Assembly (NCBI GenBank): GCA_020636435.1
Contig: JACJXX010000002.1
Span: 62,001 to 126,000, forward strand
Direction: 5' to 3'
Source of the DNA: Lewinellaceae bacterium
GTDB lineage: Bacteria > Bacteroidota > Bacteroidia > Chitinophagales > Saprospiraceae
DNA length: 64,000 bases
In this document: positions 26,141 through 34,753 of the stretch, piece by piece
Layout: each line of letters begins with the position of its first letter
Position numbering within the stretch: the stretch's first letter is position 1
The notes under the pieces: model-generated
Databases searched by the model: none
What the model was told of the DNA's origin: nothing
Seen by the model: the letters and a program-made list of their open reading frames with translations, nothing else
Translations under genes and position numbers: made by a program

Positions 26141-28516
26141 CTATTTCAGCTCTTCTTCGAACAATTTAAAAATGCGCCTGTACTCGTCCGTCCAGCTGCT
26201 GGGCTCCACAAAACCGTGGGCCTCAACCGGAAAAACGGCGAGTTCCCAATTGTCCTTGCCCAGCTCAATGAGGCGCTGCGCCAGGCGCGCCACATCCTGA
26301 AACTGAACGTTGTCGTCTACCATGCCGTGCAGGATGAGCAGCCTGTCTTCCAGGCCTTCCGCGAAATAGATGGGCGAACTGCGGCGATAGGCCAGGCTGT
26401 CTTCTACCGGGGTGTTGAGGATGTCGGAGGTGTAGCCGTGGTTGTAATGCGCCCAATCGGCGACCGAACGCAGGGCTGCGCCGGCTTTAAAGGTTCCCGG
26501 AGAGGTAAAAAGCGCCATCAGAGTAATGAAGCCGCCGTACGAGCCGCCGTAAATGCCGATGCGCTGGGGGCCGGCGCCCAGTTCCTTCGCCAGGTAGGCC
26601 GCGCCGTCCACCTGGTCGTCCAGGTCTTTGCCGCCCATGTGCCGGTAGATGGCGGTGCGCCAGTTGCGGCCGTATCCGGCGCTGCCCCGGTAGTCGATGT
26701 CGAGCACGGTATAGCCATTATCTGCCAGCAGATTGTGAAACATGTACTCCCGAAAGTAGGAACTCCACCACCGGTGGGCGTTCTGCAGGTAACCCGCCCC
26801 GTGCACGAAAATCACTGCCGGGCCCCCGGGCGGAGCATTCTCCGGACGGTAGAGGCGGGCGGGCACCTTCGCGCCGTCTCTGGCTGTGAAGTTGACGATC
26901 TCCGGATCTCGCCAGGAGTAGCGGTTGAACGCCTCGGTGGTGCTTTTCGTCAGGCGCTCCATCTTGGCGCCGGCTTTGTTCTCCATGAGGTACAGCTCCC
27001 ACGGCTGGTTGCTGTAGGAATAGCGGATGGCCAGATGGCGCTCGTCCGGCGAGAGGCTCGCTTCGTGCCTGCCCGGCAGGCTGGTGATCTTTTCGAGCTT
27101 GCCGCCGACAGCAGGCAGGCGATAAAAGTGCTGTTCGTGCGGCCCTTCGGCATTGGCGGCAAGGTAGAAAAAACGCTTGTCGCGGGAGAGCTGAACGCCG
27201 AGCACCTCGTAGGCGCCGTTGGTGAGCGCCCGCTTCTCGCCGGTATTCACATTTACGGTATACAAGTGGGAAAAGCCGGTGGCTTCCGACTGGAAATAGA
27301 GGAGTTCCTCATTCAGCCAGCCGAGGGTGCCGGTTTCGCCATCCCAGCGAACGATGCCGGGGCCGCCGATCCAGGCTTCGTCGTGCTGCCGGTCGAGTTG
27401 GTTTAAGGTTCCTTGTTCGAGGTTTAAGGTGGCGATCCAGCGGTCTTTGTTGTCGTACGACCGAACGACTACAGCGGCCTGCCCGCCCTCCGAGAATATG
27501 GGGCCCAGGATGCGGACGGGCTTGGGCGCATCGTAATTTGAATGGAAGGGCAGGCTGTCTTTGTGGTATTCGTAGAGGAAGGCCGGCTTGCCGGAAATGC
27601 CTTCCAGGTTTTTGGTTTCCACGGTGAAGAACGTATCTCGTTGGCGGTCGTAAACGCCCAGTTCGTAGGTATCCTGCGGGCTGCCCACTTTGGGCCGGGC
27701 GCGCTGTTCTTCGACATAACCTGTTTCAGTTACAAAAGCAGGGACCATCGTATTTTGCGCATCCGCATCTGCAGTCAGCTGGAAGGTAACGAAGCGCAGG
27801 CCGGGGCTGGCCTGCAGGTTGGAGAGGCGCTTATTGCCATAGTAAATCTCCAGGGGGCGCTTGGGTTGCAGCGCTTCCCGATGAGCTTTTTTTCGATCTT
27901 TCTCTACCTGCCGTTCGCGCAACACTCCAAAGAGTTCCATCTGATCCTGCTTAAGCCACTGTTGATATTCGGGAAGGGCGGGTTCTTCCTTTTTGCTGCC
28001 CTTGCGGAAATCCGTTAGCTGCTCCGTAGCGCCGCTTGCCCTATCCCAGGCATAGAGGTTGCTGTCGAAGGCATACACAATTTTTGAACCGTCGCCGGAG
28101 AAGCGGGGGGATCCCTCCTCCCCTACCGTATTGGTGAGCTGCTTTATGTTGCCGTTGGCTGTTTCCAGCAAAAACAGGTCGCCGTTTTTTTCGTATACCT
28201 TAAGGCTTCGATCGCGGTTGTAATCTCCATTTTCCGGCAGGGTTTTCTCTTCCTCCAGGGTGAGGGGCTGAGGCGCTTTGCCGCCGCCCACCGCCACTTG
28301 GCAGGGGCCGCGCAGGTTGTCCTCCGCCTGTTTCCAGCTAAAGTAGATGGTTCGGCTGTCCTCGCTCCAGCGGATGTCTTCAGGCAGGTAGCCGACGAAA
28401 TCTTCTCCCTGCATGATCTGTCCGATCGTCAGGGGGGAGTTATTATTCAGGGGTTGGGCTAAAAGAGGAAAGTAAAGGTTTAGGAAGAGGAGGAGGAGGA
28501 TACCAGATTTTTGCAT
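26141..28516 (-). CDS. S9 family prolyl oligopeptidase (DPP-IV/acyl-peptide-hydrolase type), secreted
   Basis: About 791 residues from the ATG at 28516 (MQKSGILLLLFLNLYFPLLAQ), selected because it opens a signal peptide; the longer frame adds 34 residues. The middle is a WD/beta-propeller gate (VGEEGSPRFSGDGSKIVYAF, SLSPDERHLAIRYSYSNQP), and the C-terminal third is an alpha/beta-hydrolase with nucleophile Ser659 in IGIYGGSYGGFITLM, Asp in LILHGMVDDNVQF and His in FPVEAHGF. These are all three catalytic residues of S9 serine peptidases, which cut short peptides, often after proline. Likely periplasmic. No clear operon partner. Confidence 0.93.
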   Translation of the reverse strand: MQKSGILLLLFLNLYFPLLAQPLNNNSPLTIGQIMQGEDFVGYLPEDIRWSEDSRTIYFSWKQAEDNLRGPCQVAVGGGKAPQPLTLEEEKTLPENGDYNRDRSLKVYEKNGDLFLLETANGNIKQLTNTVGEEGSPRFSGDGSKIVYAFDSNLYAWDRASGATEQLTDFRKGSKKEEPALPEYQQWLKQDQMELFGVLRERQVEKDRKKAHREALQPKRPLEIYYGNKRLSNLQASPGLRFVTFQLTADADAQNTMVPAFVTETGYVEEQRARPKVGSPQDTYELGVYDRQRDTFFTVETKNLEGISGKPAFLYEYHKDSLPFHSNYDAPKPVRILGPIFSEGGQAAVVVRSYDNKDRWIATLNLEQGTLNQLDRQHDEAWIGGPGIVRWDGETGTLGWLNEELLYFQSEATGFSHLYTVNVNTGEKRALTNGAYEVLGVQLSRDKRFFYLAANAEGPHEQHFYRLPAVGGKLEKITSLPGRHEASLSPDERHLAIRYSYSNQPWELYLMENKAGAKMERLTKSTTEAFNRYSWRDPEIVNFTARDGAKVPARLYRPENAPPGGPAVIFVHGAGYLQNAHRWWSSYFREYMFHNLLADNGYTVLDIDYRGSAGYGRNWRTAIYRHMGGKDLDDQVDGAAYLAKELGAGPQRIGIYGGSYGGFITLMALFTSPGTFKAGAALRSVADWAHYNHGYTSDILNTPVEDSLAYRRSSPIYFAEGLEDRLLILHGMVDDNVQFQDVARLAQRLIELGKDNWELAVFPVEAHGFVEPSSWTDEYRRIFKLFEEELK

Positions 28517-28583
28517 GTGGTTCGGTTTGGTTTGTCCAGGCAAAAATACAATAAGCTCTGGCGTTTTGCCTGATACAGGGAAG

Positions 28584-30275
28584 CTAATTTCTAACATCAA
28601 TGTATACCTCCTTCCCAACGAATATCATGGCCATCTCAATCCGGTTGCCGACTTTTTGGGCAAGCAATTCTTTGTAGTATTGGTTGTTGGCAATCTGGTT
28701 CAGGGCGTTTTCGAGTTCTTGCTGAATTTGTTTTTCAGAGGCGCCTTTATCCAGTTGCTTTATTTCTATCACAACGCCGTATTTTGAGGCGTCATGAGGC
28801 GCCAGTAGAATATCGTATCTGCCTTTGCCCGATTCCCGGTTCGATTTGATGATGTAATCGTCGCCAAGTATTGCTAATAGCCCCAGTACATAAGCTTGGT
28901 AGATGCGCTCCGGTTCGGTGTGGATGTCAAAGTAACTGAAAGTATCGCCCAGGAGTTGTTCGAAGTGTTTTTTAAACTCAGAGATTTGGTTGTTGGCCAG
29001 GCTCAGAGCCATAGACCTGAGTGTATGGTCACGTATTTTAACCTCTCTTCTTAACCATTCCAGCACGATTTTCTTAAAGAGCGTTTTAATTTCATAATTG
29101 GGGATTTTCAGGTCGAAGGAGCCATCCTGCCAGTCTTTCACCGGAATCAAATACCCGCTGAAAACCAGCAAAGCCCAAAGGAGTTCTCTATCCTCAACAA
29201 AATCGGCGAAGACTATATTTTCCTCAATACTTTTGGTAATGACTCCTCCTTTAATGAGTTGCTCGATATTGGTTCTGATATTCCCGGCTCCTTTGGCGGC
29301 GATCTGGTTTTTTATCAGTTCGTCCGAACTGGTGTTGACCCAATACGATTTAAACCCTTCCGTGTGCCTTTCGATGTAATTGATGATCGACCAGGGGTTA
29401 TAAATATGGGCTTTATTCCCAACCTGATAGCCGTCATACCATTTTTTTACCTGGCTGAAGGCATCCTGCAAATTGAAATACGCTAGTAATTGGGCGGTTT
29501 CCTCCTCAGTAAAGCCAAATTTATCGGAGAAGGTATGGCTTAACAGCGAATAGACGCCCAGGTTGTTCAGGTCAGAGAATATGCTTTCGCGGGAAATGCG
29601 AAGAATGCCGGTGATCACTCCCTTGTGCAGGAATTCATTGTCTTTAAAGGTGTTGCCCATAAGGGATTTCATCAGGCTGATGACCTCGTCGTAGTAGCCA
29701 TGTTGATAGCCGGCGTGGATGGGGGCGTCGTACTCATCCATCAAGATGACGGCTTTCTGATGATGGTGCCTGACTAAATATTCACACAAGTTTTTGAGGC
29801 TAAACTCATAGGAAGCCATATCCGCCTCTCCGCTAAGGATTTGTTCAAATTTCGTACGCTCATCCGGGCTTAAAATGTTGTTCTCCAGTAAGTAGCGATT
29901 TTGTTCATAAACCTTAGTCAGAATGGTTTTGATAAAAAGTACAGATTTATCATAATCTGCAGACTTGGCCGCCTTTAAAGACAGATGGATAACCGGGTAT
30001 TTCCCTTGCTGTTTGGTGTAATATTCTCCCTGCTGCCAGATCAAATAAGGCTCAAACAATTTAGCGGCATCCGGCTGCATGAGATCGAAAAAATAGCGCA
30101 ACATCGACAAATTCAAGGTCTTTCCAAACCGCCTCGGACGGGGAATGAGCATTACTTCATGGGCACTGTCTATGACCTCTTTGATGAACAAAGTCTTATC
30201 TACGAAGTACCCGTTTTCCTCAATAAATTTCCTGTAATCTGACGTGCCTATTTTCAGTCGTTTCCTTCCGGCCAT
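28584..30275 (-). CDS. AAA-ATPase-like protein with C-terminal PD-(D/E)XK nuclease domain
   Basis: About 563 residues from the ATG at 30275 (MAGRKRLKIGTSDYRKFIEE). The N-terminal half matches the AAA-ATPase_like group common in Bacteroidota: FVDKTLFIKEVID, a P-loop-like PRRFGKTLNLSML, and Walker-B-like VILMDEYDAPIH. The C-terminal part has a PDDEXK_9 type nuclease motif: GKGRYDILLAPHD then VVIEIKQL (Asp, then E-x-K). These proteins occur in many paralogues per genome and have no settled role; ties to mobile elements or defence have been proposed. It stands alone. The DNA upstream (30276-30596) is highly palindromic. Confidence 0.9.
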   Translation of the reverse strand: MAGRKRLKIGTSDYRKFIEENGYFVDKTLFIKEVIDSAHEVMLIPRPRRFGKTLNLSMLRYFFDLMQPDAAKLFEPYLIWQQGEYYTKQQGKYPVIHLSLKAAKSADYDKSVLFIKTILTKVYEQNRYLLENNILSPDERTKFEQILSGEADMASYEFSLKNLCEYLVRHHHQKAVILMDEYDAPIHAGYQHGYYDEVISLMKSLMGNTFKDNEFLHKGVITGILRISRESIFSDLNNLGVYSLLSHTFSDKFGFTEEETAQLLAYFNLQDAFSQVKKWYDGYQVGNKAHIYNPWSIINYIERHTEGFKSYWVNTSSDELIKNQIAAKGAGNIRTNIEQLIKGGVITKSIEENIVFADFVEDRELLWALLVFSGYLIPVKDWQDGSFDLKIPNYEIKTLFKKIVLEWLRREVKIRDHTLRSMALSLANNQISEFKKHFEQLLGDTFSYFDIHTEPERIYQAYVLGLLAILGDDYIIKSNRESGKGRYDILLAPHDASKYGVVIEIKQLDKGASEKQIQQELENALNQIANNQYYKELLAQKVGNRIEMAMIFVGKEVYIDVRN

Positions 30276-30376
30276 AGCGGGGCAGTTTTTTGTTGGCAAG
30301 TTAAACAAAAAGTTGGAATGAAGTTCGACCATTGCGGGGTTTAAGGGCGAGTGCCGGCAGTACTAGTCCAAGCGGC

Positions 30377-30468
30377 ACGAATTAACGGGGCAGTTAAGCG
30401 CCCTGGAAACCTGGCTATATGGGCTACCGAAACTGCCCGGTTATTTCGTTCTAGTCGCACTAGTGCGA
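30377..30468. other. Palindromic intergenic region before the cytochrome-b-like gene
   Basis: An imperfect 19-bp inverted repeat (30377-30395 against 30431-30449, 17 of 19 pairs) is followed by a perfect 14-bp palindrome TCGCACTAGTGCGA (30455-30468). The whole 30276-30560 spacer has no credible gene. It could be a structured RNA, a palindromic repeat element or a terminator/promoter complex. Confidence 0.6.
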
Positions 30469-30563
30469 GGAGTTGTGAAAAAAACCTTCGGGTTGATAGA
30501 TTGGGCCCCTCGTATAAGGGGGCAGGTTTTCGCACGCCTGGCCGCCTAATCGACAAAAAACAC

Positions 30564-30571
30564 TAGCTTTG
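30564..30571 (+). promoter_or_regulatory. Candidate -7 box TAGCTTTG (Bacteroidota type)
   Basis: An exact TAnnTTTG match 25 bp before the ATG at 30597, giving a predicted leader of about 20 nt. No clear -33 TTG is present at the usual distance. Confidence 0.5.
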
Positions 30572-30596
30572 CACCAACCAACTAAAAACGCAACCT

Positions 30597-31040
30597 ATGT
30601 ATCCAATGCTCAAACACGCCCACTCCGGCCTGCGGTGGGTGGTTCTGCTCCTCTTGCTGGCAGCTATCGTCAACGCTCTGATCAAATGGCGCAGCGCCAA
30701 GCCATACACCGGCGGCGACCGGAAAATAACCCTATTCACCATGATTGGCGCCCACGTGCAACTGATCCTGGGCCTCATTTTGTATTTCTTTCTCAGCCCG
30801 GCCGTACAGTTCAACGAACATACCATGTCCGACAAAGTGCTACGCTTCTACAGCGTCGAGCACCTCGCCATCATGCTACTGGCCATCGCCGTGATCACCA
30901 TCGGCTACAGCCAGGCGAAAAAGAAACTGGAATCGGCGCAGAAGTTCCGTTCGGTGTTCACCTACTATCTGATCGGATTGATCCTGATCCTGGCAGGCAT
31001 ACCCTGGCCGTTCCGTTTTCCGGGGGCGGGGTGGTTTTAG
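30597..31040 (+). CDS. Four-helix membrane protein, cytochrome-b-like
   Basis: A 147-residue protein with four predicted transmembrane helices (LRWVVLLLLLAAIVNALI, ITLFTMIGAHVQLILGLILY, HLAIMLLAIAVITIGYSQA, TYYLIGLILILAGIPWPF). Histidines sit at helix ends or centres (LKHAHSGLRW, GAHVQLILG, SVEHLAIML), spaced as in small b-type cytochromes; similar proteins of Bacteroidota are usually labelled cytochrome B. Heme binding is therefore plausible but not shown. A TAGCTTTG box precedes it, and a hairpin AAAAACC/GGTTTTT follows its stop at once, so it looks like an independent unit. Confidence 0.82.
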   Translation: MYPMLKHAHSGLRWVVLLLLLAAIVNALIKWRSAKPYTGGDRKITLFTMIGAHVQLILGLILYFFLSPAVQFNEHTMSDKVLRFYSVEHLAIMLLAIAVITIGYSQAKKKLESAQKFRSVFTYYLIGLILILAGIPWPFRFPGAGWF

Positions 31041-31041
31041 A

Positions 31042-31060
31042 AAAAACCTTCATGGTTTTT
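31042..31060 (+). terminator. Short terminator hairpin after the cytochrome-b-like gene
   Basis: AAAAACC, loop TTCAT, GGTTTTT, beginning 1 bp after the stop. The T-run forms the right arm and its tail, as in short intrinsic terminators. Confidence 0.7.
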
Positions 31061-31079
31061 TCGATGCTATTGATGCTGG

Positions 31080-31105
31080 TTTTGAGCTGCGGCCGCAGCT
31101 CAAAA
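31080..31105. other. Perfect 26-bp palindrome centred on GCGGCCGC
   Basis: Each 13-bp half reads TTTTGAGCTGCGG and its complement with no spacer. It lies between the convergent cytochrome-b-like and cDPG-synthase-like genes, flanked by GATGCT/AGCATC repeats (about 31062-31168), and may be a bidirectional terminator or part of a palindromic repeat. Confidence 0.75.
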
Positions 31106-31170
31106 CGATGCTCCAGCGAATCTATAGCATCAACCGGCCATAGGCCGCAGCATCCAAAGCATCAAAAGCA

Positions 31171-32541
31171 TCAACTTACCAACTCCTTCTCCCTAACCTT
31201 GCCCTTCAACCCCATCTTCCCAATAAACTCATCCAGCACCTGGCGGAGGTTGGGCTCGCCGATTTCCTGCAGGTCGTAGAAGACGCGGGTATAGGGCTTG
31301 TTGATGTTCAGCACCCGGCCCAGGTCGATGGGGGTGCCGATGACGACCGAATCACAATCGGCGCTGTTGATGGTCATCTCCAGGTCGTTGAGCTGCTCGT
31401 CGCTGTAGCCCATAGCCGGCAGCAGGGTGCCGATGAAAGGGTACTTTCGGAAGGTATCCTTGATCTTCCCGGTCACGAACGGGCGCGGGTCGACCAGTTC
31501 TTTGGCGCCATACTTGCGCGCAGCCAAAGTGCCGGCGCCGAGGCGCATGCCGCCGTGGGTGAGGGTCGGGCCGTCTTCTACCGCCAGCACGCGCTTGCCG
31601 CGGATGAGGGAAGCGTCGGCCACCCGAATGGGAGAAGCAGCATCGATGACGATGGCCTTCGGATTGATTTTTTCGATGTTGTCGCGCACCTTCTGAATGC
31701 CTTCCGGCTTGGCGCTGTCGATCTTGTTGATGATGGCCACGTCGGCCAGGCGCAGGTTGACCTCGCTGGGGTAGTAGTTCAGCTCGTCGCCGGCGCGATG
31801 TGGGTCCAGCAAGGTAATGTACAAGTCGGAATCGTAGAAGCTGAAGTCGTTGTTGCCGCCGTCCCAGACGATGACGTCGCAGCCCTTGGGATCCCGCTCG
31901 GCTGCCCGGAGGATGGCCTCGTAGTCGATGCCGGCGTAAATGACATTGCCTCTCACAACGTGGGGCTCGTACTCTTCCATTTCCTCAATGGTGCAGTCGT
32001 GCTTCTTGAGATCTCCCAGCTCGGCGAAGCGCTGCACGCGCTGTTTTACCAGATCGCCATAAGGCATGGGGTGGCGGACGGCGACGACCCTCAGGCCGCG
32101 CTCCATCAGCAGCTCGATGACGCGGCGGGAGGTCTGGCTCTTGCCCACTCCGGTGCGGGTAGCGCAGATGGAGATGACCGGCTTGGAGCTTTCGATCATG
32201 GTATCGTTCGGCCCCAGAAGCACGAAATTGGCGCCGGCGGCATTGACCAGGGCGCTCAGGCTCATGACGTACTGATAGCTCACGTCGCTGTAGGAGAAGG
32301 CGCATTCGTCCACCTCCAGGTCTTTGATCAGTTGCGGCAGTTCCTCTTCGCCATAGATGGGGATGCCTTTGGGATAAAGCCCGCCCGCCAGCTCGGCGGG
32401 ATAGCGGCGGTTCTCGATGTAAGGAATCTGCGTAGCGGTAAAGGCAACGACCTCGTAAGCCTCTTTGTCCCGGTAGAAGGTATTGAAGTTGTGAAAATCC
32501 CGGCCGGCGGCGCCGAGGATGATGACTCTCTTGCGTGTCAT
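31171..32541 (-). CDS. Cyclic 2,3-diphosphoglycerate synthase-like P-loop GTPase/ATPase
   Basis: About 456 residues from the ATG at 32541 (MTRKRVIILGAAGRDFHNFN), which begins the conserved N-terminal Rossmann-like segment; a longer frame adds 19 residues. A P-loop is seen at ISICATRTGVGKSQTSRRVI, followed by VVAVRHPMPYGDLVKQRVQR, VIYAGIDYEAILRAAE, VIVWDGGNNDFSFY and a GTPase-like VAIINKIDSA. This order matches proteins annotated as cyclic 2,3-diphosphoglycerate synthase, known from thermophilic archaea; many bacteria carry the homologue, and its real reaction there is unclear. No partner genes are adjacent. Cytoplasmic. Confidence 0.85.
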   Translation of the reverse strand: MTRKRVIILGAAGRDFHNFNTFYRDKEAYEVVAFTATQIPYIENRRYPAELAGGLYPKGIPIYGEEELPQLIKDLEVDECAFSYSDVSYQYVMSLSALVNAAGANFVLLGPNDTMIESSKPVISICATRTGVGKSQTSRRVIELLMERGLRVVAVRHPMPYGDLVKQRVQRFAELGDLKKHDCTIEEMEEYEPHVVRGNVIYAGIDYEAILRAAERDPKGCDVIVWDGGNNDFSFYDSDLYITLLDPHRAGDELNYYPSEVNLRLADVAIINKIDSAKPEGIQKVRDNIEKINPKAIVIDAASPIRVADASLIRGKRVLAVEDGPTLTHGGMRLGAGTLAARKYGAKELVDPRPFVTGKIKDTFRKYPFIGTLLPAMGYSDEQLNDLEMTINSADCDSVVIGTPIDLGRVLNINKPYTRVFYDLQEIGEPNLRQVLDEFIGKMGLKGKVREKELVS

Positions 32542-32574
32542 AACTTTGGTTTTGGTTAGGTGAAAAGCTTTTTT

Positions 32575-32627
32575 GCTGAACTGATCCTCCCGCTCCATCT
32601 GTGCCTCACAGGGAGGATCAGTTCAGC
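32575..32627. other. 17-bp perfect inverted repeat with 19-base loop, upstream of the cDPG-synthase-like gene
   Basis: Left arm 32575-32591 (GCTGAACTGATCCTCCC), right arm 32611-32627, perfectly complementary, loop of 19. It lies 34 bp upstream of the minus-strand start codon, where it could form an RNA leader hairpin or an operator. Same 17-19-17 layout as at 24951-25003 and 56408-56460. Confidence 0.8.
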
Positions 32628-32874
32628 GGGGCTCAGCGCTGGCTTCAAGCTACAAGGAACCAAAATTGGGGGCTATGACTTTGCTCATTGGGGGAAGGGA
32701 CTTTTGTCAGGCCTACCCTAAACAGTGTCAATACATGGAAAAGGTGTCGCTTTCAGCAGCGAATACGCTGCGCTTCTCCGTGGCCTCTGCGGTTTAAAAC
32801 ATGCTCTAAAGCTATGGAGCGACAGCGCCCGCGTACTATGTCTTACTCCTAAATTCATAAACACAAATACATAA

Positions 32875-33011
32875 ATACCAGTTGTGCTAGTTTTTTCAAA
32901 GCCCCGGAATTTGGGCATCTGGGAGGCTGCACCTCCTTTAGGAGGCCGGGAGGCGGCGCGAGGGATGCCCAAATTCCGGGCATCGGAGAATTTAACTAGC
33001 ACAATTGGTAT
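32875..33011. other. Large nested palindromic element
   Basis: A 137-bp structure with outer 18-bp arms (32875-32892 and 32994-33011, one mismatch) and perfect inner 17-bp arms (32903-32919 and 32964-32980, CCCGGAATTTGGGCATC), plus a small central CCTCC/GGAGG hairpin. It resembles a foldback repeat or structured RNA rather than a simple terminator. It does not match the other elements here in sequence. Confidence 0.75.
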
Positions 33012-33014
33012 AAA

Positions 33015-33110
33015 TATTCCGCTCTAAGCATATTTTTGTACACAGATAGAGCGGAATAAACATTGCTTACTCCGCTCTAAATGATTATATTTACACAATA
33101 AAGCGGAATA
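33015..33110 (+). promoter_or_regulatory. Tandem operator: four TATTCCGCTYTA half-sites around two -7-like boxes
   Basis: Half-sites at 33015-33026 (forward), 33047-33058 (reverse), 33068-33079 (forward, T to C at the third base) and 33099-33110 (reverse, one change) form two inverted pairs that are a tandem duplication of each other. The start-to-start steps are 32, 21 and 31 bp, close to whole helix turns. TATTTTTG (33031-33038, exact TAnnTTTG) lies inside the first pair and TATATTTA (33086-33093) inside the second. The last half-site ends 3 bp before the ATPase start codon, so strong repression of that gene is the natural reading; the binding protein is unknown. Confidence 0.75.
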
Positions 33111-33113
33111 TTA

Positions 33114-34547
33114 ATGGAAAAAACGATAATTGGGCGGACGGAAGAAGCGAGTGATTTAAGGGCGGCCTTACATTCCAGCCGCCCCGAAATGGTAGCGGTG
33201 ACCGGCAGAAGGAGGGTAGGAAAAACCTTCTTGATTAAACAAACCTATGGCCATCATATAGATTTTGAACTGACGGGGCTGCAGCACGCCAAAAAATCCG
33301 AGCAATTACAGAATTTCATTTTTGCCTTAAGAAATTTTTTCCCTGATTCTCCTATCGAAGAAAGGCCTACCTCCTGGTTAAAAGCATTTTACATGCTTTC
33401 CAAAGCATTAGAAGAGAAAAACAAGCAGGGCAAAATGGTGGTTTTTCTCGACGAATTACCGTGGTTAGGGACAAAAAGATCTGGATTTATTACAGGCCTG
33501 GGATGGTTTTGGAACAGTTGGGCCGTGAATCAAAACATTGTGCTGGTGATATGTGGTTCAGCAGCGTCATGGATGATTGACAAAGTCGTTAATGATAAAG
33601 GAGGCCTGCACAACCGAATAACCAAGCTTTTATCACTCCATCCCTTCACCTTGGGGGAAACAGAAGCCTTCTTACACTCCCGAAACATTCGCCTGAACCG
33701 GTACCAAATGACACAGATTTACCTGGCTATGGGGGGCATACCGATGTACCTGGACCAGGTTAAGCCGGGTTTATCGGCAGTACAGAATATTCAGGAAATA
33801 TGTTTTCGCCCTAAGGGATATTTACGCAACGAGTTTGAAAGGCTCTTCTCTTCTCTTTTTGACAATTCAGAAAATCATATAGAAATCATAAGAGCATTGG
33901 CTTCAAAAAGGATGGGAATGGCCCGGCAGGAGATTATTGATAAGACCAGGTTTAAAAACGGAGGGATGCTTAGTTCCATCCTCAATGAATTAAATCAATC
34001 GGGTTTCATAGAAATATACAATGGCTATGGTAAAAAAAGCAGGCACAGCCTCTACCGCCTAACCGACCCTTACTCTTTATTTTACCTCGCCTTTATCGAA
34101 CCGCTGGGAAGCAATACCAAAGCGGATTTCACCAAATTGAGCGACCTGCCCAATTATAAATCGTGGAGTGGCTATGCCTTTGAAAATGTTTGCCTGGCCC
34201 ATATCGGGCAAATACGGAAAGCACTGGGGATTTCTGGTATTTTCACGACTATATCGTCGTTTTTCGCTAAACCTTCAAATGGGATGCCAGGCGCCCAAAT
34301 AGACCTTATCATCGACCGAAGCGACCAGTCAATTAATATCTGCGAGATAAAATACAGCATCTCGGATTATGAAGTGACCAAAAGCGACGTAGCCAGCCTG
34401 GAAACCAAGAAGCGCGTATTCCAGTACCATACGAAAACTAAAAAGCATCTCTTCACCACACTTATCACAACATTTGGCGTTGTAGAAAATGCCAATAGGC
34501 TGAATCACATTGATCAGGTTGTGGTTTTGGAGGAGTTGTTTTCCTAA
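33114..34547 (+). CDS. ATP-binding protein: archaeal-type ATPase plus DUF234 (PD-(D/E)XK-like) domain
   Basis: A 477-residue protein. Residues 1-220 are an STAND-like/archaeal ATPase_2 domain with Walker A VTGRRRVGKTFLIKQ and Walker B GKMVVFLDELPWLG, and the sensor-like VLVICGSAASWMID. A winged-helix-like stretch follows (ARQEIIDKTRFKNGGMLSSI), and the C-terminal DUF234 region reads SDLPNYKSWSGYAFENVCLA then PGAQIDLIID and INICEIKYS, a PD-(D/E)XK nuclease-like arrangement (Asp, E-x-K). These proteins are scattered among bacteria and archaea with no settled function; links with mobile DNA are suspected. It has its own elaborate operator and no co-directional neighbour, and is more AT-rich than most genes here, hinting at transfer. 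Confidence 0.9.
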   Translation: MEKTIIGRTEEASDLRAALHSSRPEMVAVTGRRRVGKTFLIKQTYGHHIDFELTGLQHAKKSEQLQNFIFALRNFFPDSPIEERPTSWLKAFYMLSKALEEKNKQGKMVVFLDELPWLGTKRSGFITGLGWFWNSWAVNQNIVLVICGSAASWMIDKVVNDKGGLHNRITKLLSLHPFTLGETEAFLHSRNIRLNRYQMTQIYLAMGGIPMYLDQVKPGLSAVQNIQEICFRPKGYLRNEFERLFSSLFDNSENHIEIIRALASKRMGMARQEIIDKTRFKNGGMLSSILNELNQSGFIEIYNGYGKKSRHSLYRLTDPYSLFYLAFIEPLGSNTKADFTKLSDLPNYKSWSGYAFENVCLAHIGQIRKALGISGIFTTISSFFAKPSNGMPGAQIDLIIDRSDQSINICEIKYSISDYEVTKSDVASLETKKRVFQYHTKTKKHLFTTLITTFGVVENANRLNHIDQVVVLEELFS

Positions 34548-34582
34548 GTCAGAGCGCAATAGAAAATTGCACCCTGACCACA

Positions 34583-34618
34583 AAAAAGCCGGCCGCCCTT
34601 ATGGGCCGGCCGGCTTTG
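34583..34618 (-). terminator. Strong GC-rich terminator between ATPase and aceA
   Basis: AAGCCGGCCGCCC and GGGCCGGCCGGCTT pair almost perfectly around TTAT. On the minus strand the stem is followed by TTTTTTG, so it best fits termination of the aceB-aceA transcript about 135 nt past the aceA stop. It may also stop the ATPase transcript from the other side. Confidence 0.85.
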
Positions 34619-34725
34619 AACGTCTGAGTATGAGAGAAAATTAATGTAAAATGTAAAACGCGGAACCGTAAAAAGTAAAAGGACTCAACCGAGCGGCCCT
34701 GCGCAAGCTACTTTTACATTTCGAA

Positions 34726-34753
34726 TTTTGCGGTTTTACGGTTTTGCGGTTTT
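34726..34753. repeat. Octamer repeat TTTTRCGG x3 at the 3' end of aceA
   Basis: TTTTGCGG, TTTTACGG and TTTTGCGG, then TTTTTC, directly abutting the aceA stop. Related CGTAAAA/GTAAAAC sequence at 34636-34680 faces it as a weaker inverted partner. Confidence 0.7.

Noticed and set aside
30276..30596. Possible tRNA or other known RNA in the palindromic spacer
   Set aside because: No cloverleaf with a T-loop (GGTTCGAATC) or CCA end could be drawn; only generic hairpins are present.
32718..33002. 94-residue minus-strand frame
   Set aside because: It spans the nested palindrome, and its sequence has no domain or export signal.
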